From assembly GCA_947494715.1 (NCBI GenBank), contig CANLWG010000001.1, forward strand, positions 310,001 through 374,000: a stretch of 64,000 nucleotides of DNA, written 5' to 3'. This document shows, piece by piece, positions 1-9,511 of the stretch (position 1 is its first letter; each line of letters starts with the position of its first letter). Source of the DNA: an uncultured Flavobacteriaceae bacterium. Its GTDB lineage: Bacteria; Bacteroidota; Bacteroidia; Flavobacteriales; Flavobacteriaceae. The position numbers and the translations under genes were made by a program. Under the pieces are notes generated by a model. The model was given only the letters and a program-made list of their open reading frames with translations. It did not search any database and was not told where the DNA came from.

Positions 1-448
1 GTTTTTCTTTTGGAAAGTTACCAGAACGGCAGACATAGATATCCAAGAGCCCATCATGGTTAATATCTACCATGGTAACCCCGGTAGACCATCCCTCAAT
101 TATTATCCCGGCCGAATCGGTAATATCTTTAAATTGCAAACCGCCCATGTTCAAGTAAAGGCGATCTTTTACCATATTGCCTGTAAAATAAAGATCCGGC
201 AGGCTATCATTGTTGATATCCCCAATGGCCACCCCACCACCGTTATAGACATAGAAGAAATCTACCATGTTAAAATTTTCATTTTCCTCTATACGGTTTT
301 CAAAATGGATTTTTGTGGAATCAGAGGATAAAAGCGCAAATAAGGGTACAGCAGTACTATCTTCCCGTTGAGGGCTTTTTTCTGTACAGGCTATGATACC
401 TAATAATGCCCAGGGAATAAGAAATAATATGGTTTTTCTTGAAATCAT
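1..448 (-). CDS. FG-GAP/VCBS repeat lipoprotein, partial (3' end outside window)
   Basis: The minus strand reads open from an ATG at 448 to the window edge, about 149 codons. The N-terminus is a short lipoprotein signal ending in G-I-I-A-C (Cys near residue 21). Two calcium-loop-like FG-GAP repeats follow: one with GDINNDSLPDLYFTGN and one with VDINHDGLLDIYVCRSGN, the D-x-N-x-D-x-x-x-D pattern of beta-propeller VCBS repeats. In Flavobacteriia, long lipoproteins of this type (often with a C-terminal UnbV/ASPIC domain) commonly follow SusC/SusD genes and are thought to be surface glycan- or protein-binding. It is the third gene of the SusC-SusD transcript, 105 bp after SusD, with a hairpin in between. 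The exact role is unknown and the C-terminal part cannot be seen. Confidence 0.85.
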   Translation of the reverse strand, partial: MISRKTILFLIPWALLGIIACTEKSPQREDSTAVPLFALLSSDSTKIHFENRIEENENFNMVDFFYVYNGGGVAIGDINNDSLPDLYFTGNMVKDRLYLNMGGLQFKDITDSAGIIIEGWSTGVTMVDINHDGLLDIYVCRSGNFPKEK

Positions 449-495
449 TATACAATGCCGGATAATGTCATGAAAGTTAAGGAAAGTTGGGTAGT

Positions 496-529
496 AGAAA
501 AAGACCCGCCGATAGGGCAGGTCTTTTAT
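496..529 (-). terminator. Hairpin with T-tract between SusD and FG-GAP genes
   Basis: An 8-bp stem (GACCCGCC at 503-510 with GGCAGGTC at 516-523, one G-U pair) has a 5-nt loop and T-runs on both strands, so it could work in either direction. On the minus strand it would attenuate the SusC-SusD transcript before the FG-GAP gene, giving more SusCD than the third protein. Confidence 0.6.
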
Positions 530-553
530 TGTACAACTAAGTCAAACAAAAAT

Positions 554-2140
554 TTAATATAGTGGATTTTGTGTTACATTGGGATTCCCCAAAACCTCGC
601 TTAACGGTATGGGTAGAACATAATCCTTAGCCGATAATGTGCGATCTACATTGTAAGTGTCGATAAAATCTTGGATGTATTCGCCCAAATAATCCGGTGA
701 TCCGCCAAAAGTACTTTTTCTTTTCAGCTCGGGGTATACCTCGCATTCAAAGGCGAACTCCAATACGCGTTCGTTCACAATTGCATCCCTTAGTAGGTCT
801 TGAGTCAATCCTGAAAGTGGCTCTAAGCCAGCACGTTCCCGAACAAGATTGATACCGAAATAAGGATCTCCACTACCACTTTCATTGGCGGCTTCAGAAT
901 GACCCAAAAGAATGTCTGCCAATCGGATATATACTGTATTTTTCTCACTATCATTGGCATTGGATATGCCCACTTCTGTATATTTAGCCGACCAGGCATT
1001 TGAAAACACCAGTTCTTCCGGGTTATTTGGATCGGCATCTGCAGATACCAAACCACCGAAACGGCTAAGATTATATGAAGCATCTTTGCTCCAGGTAACC
1101 ACCGGGAATTCACCGTCTGATTTTGGACCCACCCTATTGGAAACATATTCATTTATGAAGGTACCGGGAATTCTTTTATCTTCAGGATCATATTTGGTCC
1201 TAAACGCCTGTGTTCCATTAAGCCAATGCCAGCCCACACCACCAAGATCATTAGGTAAATCGGCAGGCACATAATGTTGGTGGGCATTTTGATTCTCATC
1301 TATATTCGCGGAAGCTGATATCTGCGCCTCAAAAATCCTTTCTCCAGAATTTTCGGTAGCCACTGCAAAATTGTCGGCAAAATCATCAAAAAGGGCAACG
1401 CCACTTTCATTTACAATGGTTTCTGCCATTGTTCGTGCTTCGTTCCATTTTTCGTCCTGTAAATAGGCTTTTACCAGCAAACCCATTGCCGCCCATTTCG
1501 TAGCTCTGCCAATTTCCTCTGCTGCGTACGATTCCGGTAATAGATTGGAGGCAGTCAATAAATCGGCTTCAATAAGATCTAATGCTACTCTTTTACCGTT
1601 TTCATTGGATGGAAGATCTTGGTCGCTAACGGTACGTTCGGCCGTAACAGGTATGTCATCAAAATATCGGACCAAGTTATAATAGTAAAACGCCCTTAGG
1701 AACAAGGCCTCCCCTTTTACTCTATCTACCAACGCTGTATTAGGGACTCCGGCCTCTTTCAATTCATCGGATTTTTGAATCAGCGCATTCGCTCTATTGA
1801 TATTTGAGTAAGAGATTTCCCAATAAGCTGCAATATAGGCATCGGCCGGATCCACATTTCCGTTCTGGAAATCCAAAGGTCCCTTTTCCCAACCTACCTG
1901 GTAACCGACCCTACTCTCGAACACATAACGGTTGTAAAAATGGTTGAACCATTCCCCGCCTTGGCCTATACCATCGTATACAGCGTTTACACCAAGTTCG
2001 AGTTGCTCAGCGGTATTGAAAAAATTATCTTGTGTGGTAAAATCAGGATTTTCCTCCAAATCGGAGCACCCAAAAGGGATGGTCATGGCCAGAACCCATA
2101 TAAGTCTAAAGTTCTTTCTTTTAAAAATTAACGTTTTCAT
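554..2140 (-). CDS. SusD/RagB family glycan-binding outer-membrane lipoprotein
   Basis: This 528-residue lipoprotein has a lipobox (P-F-G-C, Cys 25) and then the usual SusD start, S-D-L-E-E-N-P. The rest has the all-helical, TPR-like composition of RagB/SusD proteins: a region around 'RAFYYYNLVRYFDDIPV' (about residues 150-166), a 'YIRLADILLGHSEAAN' helix (about 400) and the C-terminal 'VLPIPLSEVLGNPNVTQNP'. These are family hallmarks. SusD proteins sit on the cell surface as a lid over the SusC channel and capture oligosaccharides or peptides. The start codon lies 25 bp after SusC, in one operon. The ligand cannot be read from the sequence. Confidence 0.96.
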   Translation of the reverse strand: MKTLIFKRKNFRLIWVLAMTIPFGCSDLEENPDFTTQDNFFNTAEQLELGVNAVYDGIGQGGEWFNHFYNRYVFESRVGYQVGWEKGPLDFQNGNVDPADAYIAAYWEISYSNINRANALIQKSDELKEAGVPNTALVDRVKGEALFLRAFYYYNLVRYFDDIPVTAERTVSDQDLPSNENGKRVALDLIEADLLTASNLLPESYAAEEIGRATKWAAMGLLVKAYLQDEKWNEARTMAETIVNESGVALFDDFADNFAVATENSGERIFEAQISASANIDENQNAHQHYVPADLPNDLGGVGWHWLNGTQAFRTKYDPEDKRIPGTFINEYVSNRVGPKSDGEFPVVTWSKDASYNLSRFGGLVSADADPNNPEELVFSNAWSAKYTEVGISNANDSEKNTVYIRLADILLGHSEAANESGSGDPYFGINLVRERAGLEPLSGLTQDLLRDAIVNERVLEFAFECEVYPELKRKSTFGGSPDYLGEYIQDFIDTYNVDRTLSAKDYVLPIPLSEVLGNPNVTQNPLY

Positions 2141-2165
2141 AATGCATTATTTTTTGTTTAAATTA

Positions 2166-5100
2166 CTAAAATTCAAGGTTAACACCTAAGGTAACTGTTC
2201 TGGAGCGCGGATACGCGTCATAATCATCACCCCTGTTAAGATTGTTTTGACCCCTGTTATTCACTTCTGGGTCAAAACCGCTATAATCCGTAATGGTCAG
2301 CAGATTTTGTGCACTTACAAAAACGCGTGCCTTACTAAGCAGTTCTATACCAGGTATAGTGTAACCAATAAGAATGTTTTGAAGGCGGATGAACGAACCG
2401 TCCTCAATAAAAAAATCAGAATCTCGATAGGAATTTGCAAAATCTCTGTTCCCATCTATTATAGGTCTAGATGCCCCTGTATTGCTAGGTGTCCAGGAAT
2501 CGGTTAATATTGTGGATATCTGATTAATTTTCTGGATACCATCGCCTATTTCCGATTGTTGAAGGTTTCTGACCTCAAAGCCGTGTACACCCCTAAAAAA
2601 AACAGCTAAATCAAAATTCTTATAATTTATAGTAGAGTTAAGGCCCCATGTAAAGTCAGGATTGGGATCACCAATAATTACAAAATCGTCCGGTGTAATC
2701 TCTCCATCACCATCAACATCCCTATATCTTGGATAGCCAGGTTTATCTCCTGATCTGGAGGGGTTACCATCAATTTCGGCTTGGGTCTGGAATATGCCGA
2801 TGTAATCATAACCTCTCCAAACACCTATGGGATTTCCAGCCTCCACCCAACTACCTGTTACTCCTAGGTGGCCACTGGTAGATTCAGAAAAAAATGGGGT
2901 ACTCTCTCCTAGATCGGTCAATTCGTTGCGAAGTATGGAAATGTTACCGGCAACGTTCCATTTGAAATTATCCCCATTTATGACATAGCCATCCAATCCT
3001 ACTTCAAAACCGGTATTCTCCAGAGAACCGGAGTTTTTTAGGATTTCGTTAAAGCCTAAACTACTGGGCAAGGCCACCCTTAGTAGTAAATCCTCGGTCT
3101 CATTGAAAAAATAATCCATGGTTAGGTTCAATCGGCTATTGAAAAATGAAAAATCAAGACCAACGTTTAACATTGTGGTCGATTCCCACTTAAGTTCAGA
3201 ATTTTGAAGTCGTTCATCAGCAAGGCCCAAAACCAATTGATCCCCTACTACATAGTTGAATTCACTTAAATTGGCCAGCGAATTAAAGACGGGTATTTCC
3301 GAGTTGCCCGTAAGGCCCCAACTTCCTCTTAGCTTAATATTGTTAATGGTCTCCGAAAGTTTTGAGTCTTTAAAAAAGCCCTCGTTGGAAAGTCGCCAGC
3401 CTAAGGCAACGGAGGGAAAATTGGCCCATTTGTTTTCACGCCCAAAGCGAGATGAACCGTCTCGTCTAAATGTAACTGTAGCCAGGTAACGATCGTCAAA
3501 ATTATAATTTACCCTACCTAGTACTGATTCAAGCTCCCATTCTCGCCGTTCCGAAGTAGGAGTAAGGATATCAGGACCTCCTTGAAGAGTGGCCTGATCG
3601 ACCGAGGCAGCCGTTATTCCCCTTGTAGTAGTGCTCGTAAATCGGTTTACTTCTTTTTGGTAGGTATAACCGGCCACTATATCAATAAAATGCTTATCGC
3701 CAAATTGTTTGGTGTAGGACAGGATATTCTCGTTGAGGATGTTTGCGGAGTTTCTATTGGCCAAGGTAAGTTCACCGGTAAAATCTCTTCCTATTTGGGT
3801 CGTTACCGATGGAAAGAAACTTGTTCTGTTTATGTTCAAGATATCTGCCCCGATACTGGTCTTTGCCCTTAGCCCATCTAGGATATTAAAGGTCAGACTA
3901 GTATTTCCGAGAACACGATTGGTGATATCTTGATCAGTAGCAAATTCTAGTTCCTGTACTGGATTTACAAAAAACCGGCCATCATAGGAAGCTAGGGCAA
4001 ACTCCCCATCAGCGTCTCGGACGGGTATCGTAGGATCTAAGCCCAGTGCGGTGATAATAATCCCTCCTGGTCCTCCTCTGTCAGTAGCGGTAGCATTTTG
4101 AACCGTTCTGTTGTAGGCCCAACTAGAACTTACCTCGAGGAAATTGTCAAACAGATTGTTGTCCAAGTTCAAACGGATACCATATCTATTAAAATCCGTG
4201 TTCTTAATGATACCTTCGTTCTCGAAATAGTTGCCGGAAAGAGCATAACGCATGGCTTCGTTACCTCCAGAAAATGTAAGTTGGTGATTTTGGATTACCC
4301 CTGTTCCTGTTACTTCATCCAGCCAGTTGGTACCAGCTCCTATAGCATCAATTTCCGCTTGGGTGTAAATAGGGGCACCTCCTTGACTTACTTCTAGGGT
4401 ATTCAAATATGTGGCAAATCCAGCACCATCCAATACATTAATAGAGTTATTTATGGTCTGGGTTGAGTAAGAGCCCTCATAGCTCAACTTGGACTTGCCA
4501 GCTTTACCTCTTTTGGTAGTAATTAATACAACACCATTAGAACCTCTGGAACCATAAATAGAGGTGGCCGAAGCATCTTTCAATATCTCTATAGATTCAA
4601 TGTCGTTCGGGTTTATGGACGCTAAAATGTTAGTCGCTTGTCTGTTACCCCCTGCACTGTAGGCAGAATTGTCGGGATATATAGGAAACCCATCGATGAC
4701 ATAAAGAGGTTCACTTCCACTATTTACCGAGTTTGATCCCCGGATTCGCACGGACACGCCACCACCGGGGGCCGCGGATGATTGTACCACTTGTACCCCG
4801 GGAGCCCTGGCCTGAATGGCTTGGTCTACCGAAGTTACAGGTAATTCCTGTACGGCGGCACCATCTATGGATGATACGGATCCCGTTAAATCGCTCTTCT
4901 TTACGGAGCCATAACCTATAAGTACTACTTCATCAAGTGCCTCGGATTGCGGTTGTAGGCCCACATTTATTGTAGTGCGCCCATTAATTTCAACATTTTG
5001 GGTCTCAAAACCCAAATAAGAGAATTCCAGAACATTGGAGCCTTCGGGAACCCTCAATTCGTAGTTTCCATCAAAATCAGTTGTGGTCCCAATAGTGCCG

Positions 5101-5273
5101 TTGGCGGTATTCTTGACCAGTACGTTTACACCCGGCATCAAATCATTGGTTTCGGCATCGGTAACTGTTCCACGGATTGTAGTCTGGGCGGTGACAGTAC
5201 CAACCAACCAAAAGAATATAAAGACCGAGGACACAATTTTAAAATTAAAAATTCTAGGTGTTGATTTTTTCAT
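2166..5273 (-). CDS. SusC/RagA family TonB-dependent outer-membrane transporter
   Basis: The protein is 1035 residues, typical for SusC. A signal peptide (about residues 1-29) leads to a carboxypeptidase-like regulatory domain beginning I-R-G-T-V-T-D-A (about 34-110). A TonB-box region with 'VVLIGYGSVKKSDLTGSVSSI' character follows, then a plug domain with 'LYVIDGFPIYP' and 'SIEILKDASATSIYGSRGSNG' near 190-250, and finally a 22-strand barrel ending in ...LGVNLEF. It imports ligands captured by the neighbouring SusD, powered by TonB-ExbBD. The gene heads a minus-strand operon with SusD and the FG-GAP lipoprotein. An AraC regulator just upstream on the same strand is the likely controller. There is no N-terminal sigma-regulator (STN) domain, so hybrid ECF signalling is unlikely. 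Confidence 0.97.
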   Translation of the reverse strand: MKKSTPRIFNFKIVSSVFIFFWLVGTVTAQTTIRGTVTDAETNDLMPGVNVLVKNTANGTIGTTTDFDGNYELRVPEGSNVLEFSYLGFETQNVEINGRTTINVGLQPQSEALDEVVLIGYGSVKKSDLTGSVSSIDGAAVQELPVTSVDQAIQARAPGVQVVQSSAAPGGGVSVRIRGSNSVNSGSEPLYVIDGFPIYPDNSAYSAGGNRQATNILASINPNDIESIEILKDASATSIYGSRGSNGVVLITTKRGKAGKSKLSYEGSYSTQTINNSINVLDGAGFATYLNTLEVSQGGAPIYTQAEIDAIGAGTNWLDEVTGTGVIQNHQLTFSGGNEAMRYALSGNYFENEGIIKNTDFNRYGIRLNLDNNLFDNFLEVSSSWAYNRTVQNATATDRGGPGGIIITALGLDPTIPVRDADGEFALASYDGRFFVNPVQELEFATDQDITNRVLGNTSLTFNILDGLRAKTSIGADILNINRTSFFPSVTTQIGRDFTGELTLANRNSANILNENILSYTKQFGDKHFIDIVAGYTYQKEVNRFTSTTTRGITAASVDQATLQGGPDILTPTSERREWELESVLGRVNYNFDDRYLATVTFRRDGSSRFGRENKWANFPSVALGWRLSNEGFFKDSKLSETINNIKLRGSWGLTGNSEIPVFNSLANLSEFNYVVGDQLVLGLADERLQNSELKWESTTMLNVGLDFSFFNSRLNLTMDYFFNETEDLLLRVALPSSLGFNEILKNSGSLENTGFEVGLDGYVINGDNFKWNVAGNISILRNELTDLGESTPFFSESTSGHLGVTGSWVEAGNPIGVWRGYDYIGIFQTQAEIDGNPSRSGDKPGYPRYRDVDGDGEITPDDFVIIGDPNPDFTWGLNSTINYKNFDLAVFFRGVHGFEVRNLQQSEIGDGIQKINQISTILTDSWTPSNTGASRPIIDGNRDFANSYRDSDFFIEDGSFIRLQNILIGYTIPGIELLSKARVFVSAQNLLTITDYSGFDPEVNNRGQNNLNRGDDYDAYPRSRTVTLGVNLEF

Positions 5274-5577
5274 ATTAAGATTACTTTGAGGGTTAGTTTG
5301 TTTAGCGAAAAATATATGAGAGTTACGTTATGTAGAAACGACGATTCTCATTGGTACTAATTCTTCACAAGTTTAAATAATTTAACCAATCTTTAATATG
5401 GACAATGTTATCATATTTATGGATTTTTTGGCACATAATGGGAATTCAGTAACCAAGGAATGTATTTTTTAACAAAACAACACAAAGAAGAAGGGTATTT
5501 CGAATATTTTTTAATGACCTTCTTTTCGGAAATACCAAATCAATTTAAGAAGACCTCTAATCTAAATTTAGATTATT
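5274..5577. other. Intergenic region upstream of SusC
   Basis: About 300 bp lie between the AraC stop and the SusC start. The region is AT-rich. On the minus strand, TATATTTT at 5316-5309 matches seven of eight positions of the Bacteroidota -7 consensus TAnnTTTG and lies 36 bp before the SusC ATG. No convincing -33 TTG or AraC half-sites were recognised. No gene or RNA was seen here. Confidence 0.4.
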
Positions 5578-6510
5578 TTAACCATGTTGTCCATTTTTAT
5601 ACGCTCTTGGAGAAAGTCCCATATGTTTCTTGAAAAGTCGTGAAAAATATAGGGGATCCTGATAGCCAAGTTGATATCCAATTTCCTTTACACTTAAATC
5701 GGTATACTTCAAATATTCACAGGCTTTCTGTATTTTTTTGAGATTAAAGAAATGGATTAATGAATACCCGGTTCTTTTTTTAAATAGATTAAAAAGGTAA
5801 GAGGGAGAGTAGTTGAATTTTTGAGATATGTCCTCCGCTTTTAAGGACCGATTCAGGTTTTTTTGGAGGTAATCCATAATTTCATCCACAAGACTATGTG
5901 TTTCGTGAATATTGATATCGTTCTCAATGTTGTGGTATACAAAAGAGCTTATAAAATTCAGTCCTAGGATATTGGCATATTCCATGGCGGAAAGCGTATA
6001 ATCGCTGGTGAAAATCTTGTAGATGCGATCAAACAGTTCTATACGGTAATTGCTAAATGGAATTGCGCCCTGGTTTATGGAATTAGAGGTATATCTTTCC
6101 AAAAGGCTTTGTGCCATTTCGCCTTCAAAATGCATCCAATAGATACTCCACGGACTATCCGATTTGGCCCAATATTCATGCGCTTTGTTTCTGGGTAAAA
6201 TAAAAAAATGGTTGGGAAGTACTTCCCTTTCGGATCGATCAAGTTTAAATATACCGGAACCCTCTACGCAATAGATAAAAATGAATTCCAAAGCACCTTT
6301 ATTTCGGATACGATGGTGATTGGTGGCATTGGGATAATAACCAATATCGGTAATGGAGAAAGATTTGGTTATAGTGTTGGATCGTAAATTCTTTTTTACG
6401 GCATCTGGAAGTACTATCATCTTCTGTCCCAAGAAACCTTCCTTTAGCGAAGAATTATCCATGTTTAATTGGTTTGATACATTCTTGAAAATCCATTGAT
6501 GCCCAATCAT
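5578..6510 (-). CDS. AraC family transcriptional regulator (cupin-type)
   Basis: The protein has 310 residues from the ATG at 6510; a TTG lies one codon upstream and a second ATG at 6462 is also possible. The N-terminal half is a cupin-like sensor ('LEFIFIYCVEGSGIFKL', then 'ILPRNKAHEYWA'), as in AraC-type sugar regulators. The C-terminal 100 residues form a double helix-turn-helix: 'KAEDISQKFNYSPSYLFNLF' followed by 'SVKEIGYQLGYQDPLYFSRL' and the closing 'FKKHMGLSPRAYK'. It lies 304 bp upstream of SusC on the same strand and is the best candidate for inducing the SusCD operon, and possibly the plus-strand glycosidase train, in response to a released sugar. The effector is unknown. Confidence 0.93.
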   Translation of the reverse strand: MIGHQWIFKNVSNQLNMDNSSLKEGFLGQKMIVLPDAVKKNLRSNTITKSFSITDIGYYPNATNHHRIRNKGALEFIFIYCVEGSGIFKLDRSEREVLPNHFFILPRNKAHEYWAKSDSPWSIYWMHFEGEMAQSLLERYTSNSINQGAIPFSNYRIELFDRIYKIFTSDYTLSAMEYANILGLNFISSFVYHNIENDINIHETHSLVDEIMDYLQKNLNRSLKAEDISQKFNYSPSYLFNLFKKRTGYSLIHFFNLKKIQKACEYLKYTDLSVKEIGYQLGYQDPLYFSRLFKKHMGLSPRAYKNGQHG

Positions 6511-6721
6511 CAAAGGATTTATATGGTTTTAAAGCGTTATTTAACAAATTAATAAAACACAATAAAAAGTAGAGGAATCAATACAGCCTTTATTGTGCTA
6601 ACCGTACGCTGTTGGATTATACGAAGTAAATAAAAATCCATATAAAAACATAATTTATGCATTTGGAATTATAAAAGGATTGAACCGAATGCAGCTGGGA
6701 TACCAACCTCGTAAATAATGA

Positions 6722-7101
6722 CCAAAATCGAACATTGTATTGATTATAGTTAACGATTTTGGGGTATGGTGACTTAGGAATTACGGGAAACAAGCAGGCA
6801 AGATGCTCAATATTGACAGATTGACCCAAAATGGAATTTTGTTTTCGAAGGGTTATGTGTCTTCCCCGGTTTGTAGTCCATCCCGTGCCGGCTTATTAAC
6901 AGGGATCAATCAGGTGGAGTTTGGTCATGACAATAATATTGGGGATAACCAACCGGGTTTTGATGAACAATTCCTAAGGCTTCCGGTGCGGCAAAAGACT
7001 ATTGTGGACAATTTGGGAGGGTTGGGGTATGCAAATGGTCTTATCGATGGCACCTAGGAGAAGAACAGTTTCATAGATCCGTATATGCCAATTTACGGCC
7101 C
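6722..7101 (+). pseudogene. Sulfatase (S1 family) remnant, frameshifted and truncated
   Basis: Sulfatase sequence continues across three reading frames. From 6722, PKSNIVLIIVNDFG is readable. After a G-run at 6761-6764 the frame shifts to YGDLGITGNKQ. Near 6800 it shifts again to NIDRLTQNGILFSKGYVSS and the formylglycine motif P-V-C-S-P-S-R. At about 7045 it shifts once more to WHLGEEQFHRS, matching the conserved K-W-H-L-G segment. Nothing sulfatase-like follows 7101, so about the last two thirds are missing. There is no start codon or signal peptide. The signature motif is intact but the gene cannot give a working enzyme. Confidence 0.85.
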
Positions 7102-7429
7102 GTATTTCAAAACAATTGTTACAAACTACCCCGAATAGTGTTCTTAGTTTCCTGTCTTCCCCAATCGGCTTTTAGGCCGCTACGGTACAGAAATGGGCCA
7201 AGAATCCATAAAAAGCAATATCGTCCATATTTACAGCTATTTTGTCTATTCTTTTGATATTGATGTTTTTATAATATTGAGAAGTATTGGCTTAGTGTGA
7301 ATACACCTATGTTTTGAACAACGTAATCCACACAGAATCTTACATAAAGTAATGGTTAAAGAAGATGGATTTTTGCGTATTTACCAGGATTTAAGAGTTT
7401 TAAAGTAACATAACATAGTTTTCCCCTTG
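7102..7429. other. Non-coding stretch between two sulfatase remnants
   Basis: About 330 bp carry no open frame with recognisable protein similarity, no clear inverted repeats and no RNA structure that I can identify. It is probably further decayed sequence joined during the deletions that damaged the flanking sulfatases. Confidence 0.4.
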
Positions 7430-7854
7430 ATGAAATTAAGTAAGTTGTTTGAGTTAGTTTTCTTTTCCTCTTTTACAGCCATCCTCTTGGGTGGCTGTAA
7501 AAGCGAGGAAGCTAAACCAACTAAAATGGACCTAATGTTATTTTTACTTTGGTGGACGATTTGGGTCTTCACGACCCGAGTTATACGGGAAGTATCTGTT
7601 ATGAAACCCCCAATATAGACCGGATTGCAAAAGAAGGCACCGTAAATGGACATGAAGTTGATGGAATTTCTTATGGAAATAAGGCTAATAAGCCGAAACC
7701 CGACGCTGAATTTGACACCAAACTTGTTCAAAAAGTATATCGACAAAAGGTAGAAGAGTTGATGCCTCGTTTAGAAGCGCAAAGGAAAAGATTTCTATTC
7801 CGTGATTTTGAACCCAACAAAGACTGGTGGGATAGTAGGATAACGAAGGATTGA
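7430..7854 (+). pseudogene. Second sulfatase remnant: N- and C-terminus joined by internal deletion
   Basis: From ATG 7430 a lipoprotein signal is readable (KLSKLFELVFFSS, lipobox L-G-G-C). A frameshift near 7535 follows. In the next frame [20 protein letters not shown] and [12 protein letters not shown] give the start of a sulfatase domain, including its metal-binding D-D. Just after this, at about 7640, the text jumps to a C-terminal tail ([18 protein letters not shown] to [11 protein letters not shown], stop at 7854). The central domain with the C-x-P-x-R site is therefore deleted. This is a different sulfatase from the remnant at 6722-7101, since both carry the N-terminal D-x-G region. 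Confidence 0.8.
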
Positions 7855-8000
7855 TAGGCCTTGCTGATAAGGGAAGATAGACCGGAGGAAAGAGACATGG
7901 AAGATGAAAGATTAGTTAGTGGATTAGAAGCTTGAAACAAGGGAAACCTGAAATTCAAAACTATTTTGCACCCAAACTTTAACAAACCAATAATTCATTT

Positions 8001-9401
8001 ATGAATCCTAAGAAATTCAATTTTACATACCTTATATTTTTGGCTTTTGTCTCTGCCATGGGCGGTTTTCTTTTTGGCTATGATTGGGTGGTCATCGGAG
8101 GTGCCAAACCATTTTATGAACTCTTTTTTGATATTGCCGATGCCCCCACCTTACAAGGTTGGGCCATGAGTAGTGCATTGATCGGTTGTGTATTCGGGGC
8201 TATACTTTCCGGGATTTTGGCGGATAAATGGGGCAGAAAGAACAGTCTTATCCTAGCTGCTGCCTTGTTTATTGTATCCGCTTTTGGAACGGGTTATGTA
8301 AATGAGTTTACCCCCTTTATCATTTACCGTTTAATCGGTGGCCTTGGAATTGGCTTGGCATCTACTTTATCGCCCATGTATATCGCCGAAGTGGCCCCTG
8401 CAAAGTACAGGGGACAATTCGTGGCCATTAATCAATTGACCATTGTTGTGGGTATTTTGGCTGCGCAAGTTGCCAACTGGGGTATTGCCGAGGCCATTCC
8501 CCAAGATTTTGATGGTAGCCAAATACTGGCCTCCTGGAACGGCCAAATCGGATGGCGATGGATGTTCTGGGCAGAATTGGTTCCTGCCGGGCTTTTCTTT
8601 TTGCTGATGTTCTTGGTGCCCAAAAGCCCCAGATTTTTGGCAAAGGACGGTGATGATCAAAAAGCGATACATGTGTTGAAAAAAATAGGTGGAAAGGAGT
8701 ATGCCCTCAATGAGTTACAAAACATGAAGTTGACCTTTGAAAATGATGCTGGACGAAAAATTTTGATTTCCGAGCTAAAGGGAAAAAAGGTCTGGCCTAT
8801 TTTGGTCGTGGGAATCGTTTTGGCCATATTTCAACAATGGTGTGGCATCAATATCATATTTAATTATGCCCAGGAAATCTTTACCGCTGCCGGATACAGT
8901 GTGGGCGATATGCTGTTCAATATTATCATCACCGGCAGCGTTAACCTCATTTTTACCTTTGTGGCCATGCGTACGGTCGATAGTTGGGGCCGAAGAAAAC
9001 TAATGTTATTGGGGGCTATGGGACTGGCCGTAGTTTACGCTATCCTTGGCGGTGCTTACTATTTTGGTTTCAATGGTTGGCCCGTATTGGTATTGGTCAT
9101 TATGGCCATAGCCGTGTATGCCATGTCCCTTGCACCGATTACCTGGGTAGTGCTATCGGAGATTTTTCCAAATCGGTTACGGGGTATGGCCATGTCCATA
9201 GCCACATTCTCGCTTTGGGTCGCCTCGTTTATTCTCACCTTTACTTTTCCGCTATTGAATGATGCCCTAGGGACTTATGGCACCTTTTGGGTGTATAGCG
9301 GTATTTGCATCCTGGGATATCTGTTTATCAAAAATAGGTTACCGGAAACAAAAGGAAAGAGCTTGGAGGAAATTGAAATGGAGTTGACCAAGGAAAAATA
9401 A
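8001..9401 (+). CDS. MFS sugar porter (sugar:H+ symporter)
   Basis: The protein is 466 residues with about 12 membrane segments. It shows the full set of sugar-porter signatures: 'GGFLFGYDWVVIGG' in the first segment, 'GILADKWGRK' after segment 2, 'YIAEVAPAKYRGQ' between segments 4 and 5, 'VPKSPRFL' after segment 6, 'QQWCGIN' in segment 7, and the C-terminal 'PETKGKSLEEIE'. Family members import xylose, galactose, arabinose or glucose across the inner membrane. It is the first intact gene of the plus-strand train of GH2, GH97 and DUF5107 genes, so it likely takes up the monosaccharide they release. The specific sugar is not predictable from sequence alone. Confidence 0.93.
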   Translation: MNPKKFNFTYLIFLAFVSAMGGFLFGYDWVVIGGAKPFYELFFDIADAPTLQGWAMSSALIGCVFGAILSGILADKWGRKNSLILAAALFIVSAFGTGYVNEFTPFIIYRLIGGLGIGLASTLSPMYIAEVAPAKYRGQFVAINQLTIVVGILAAQVANWGIAEAIPQDFDGSQILASWNGQIGWRWMFWAELVPAGLFFLLMFLVPKSPRFLAKDGDDQKAIHVLKKIGGKEYALNELQNMKLTFENDAGRKILISELKGKKVWPILVVGIVLAIFQQWCGINIIFNYAQEIFTAAGYSVGDMLFNIIITGSVNLIFTFVAMRTVDSWGRRKLMLLGAMGLAVVYAILGGAYYFGFNGWPVLVLVIMAIAVYAMSLAPITWVVLSEIFPNRLRGMAMSIATFSLWVASFILTFTFPLLNDALGTYGTFWVYSGICILGYLFIKNRLPETKGKSLEEIEMELTKEK

Positions 9402-9511
9402 ATGATCGGTAAGGTATGATTCCAAAAGCAACCTCCTTGTAGGTTTTGCCATATTGACAATGGAAGTTTGAAAAGTTTAAGGATTTGAGAAGTTATAAAA
9501 TCATAAAAATA

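Noticed and set aside
6617-6829. Small minus-strand protein next to the sulfatase remnant
   Set aside because: It is antisense to clear sulfatase sequence, has no recognisable features and lies in decayed DNA.
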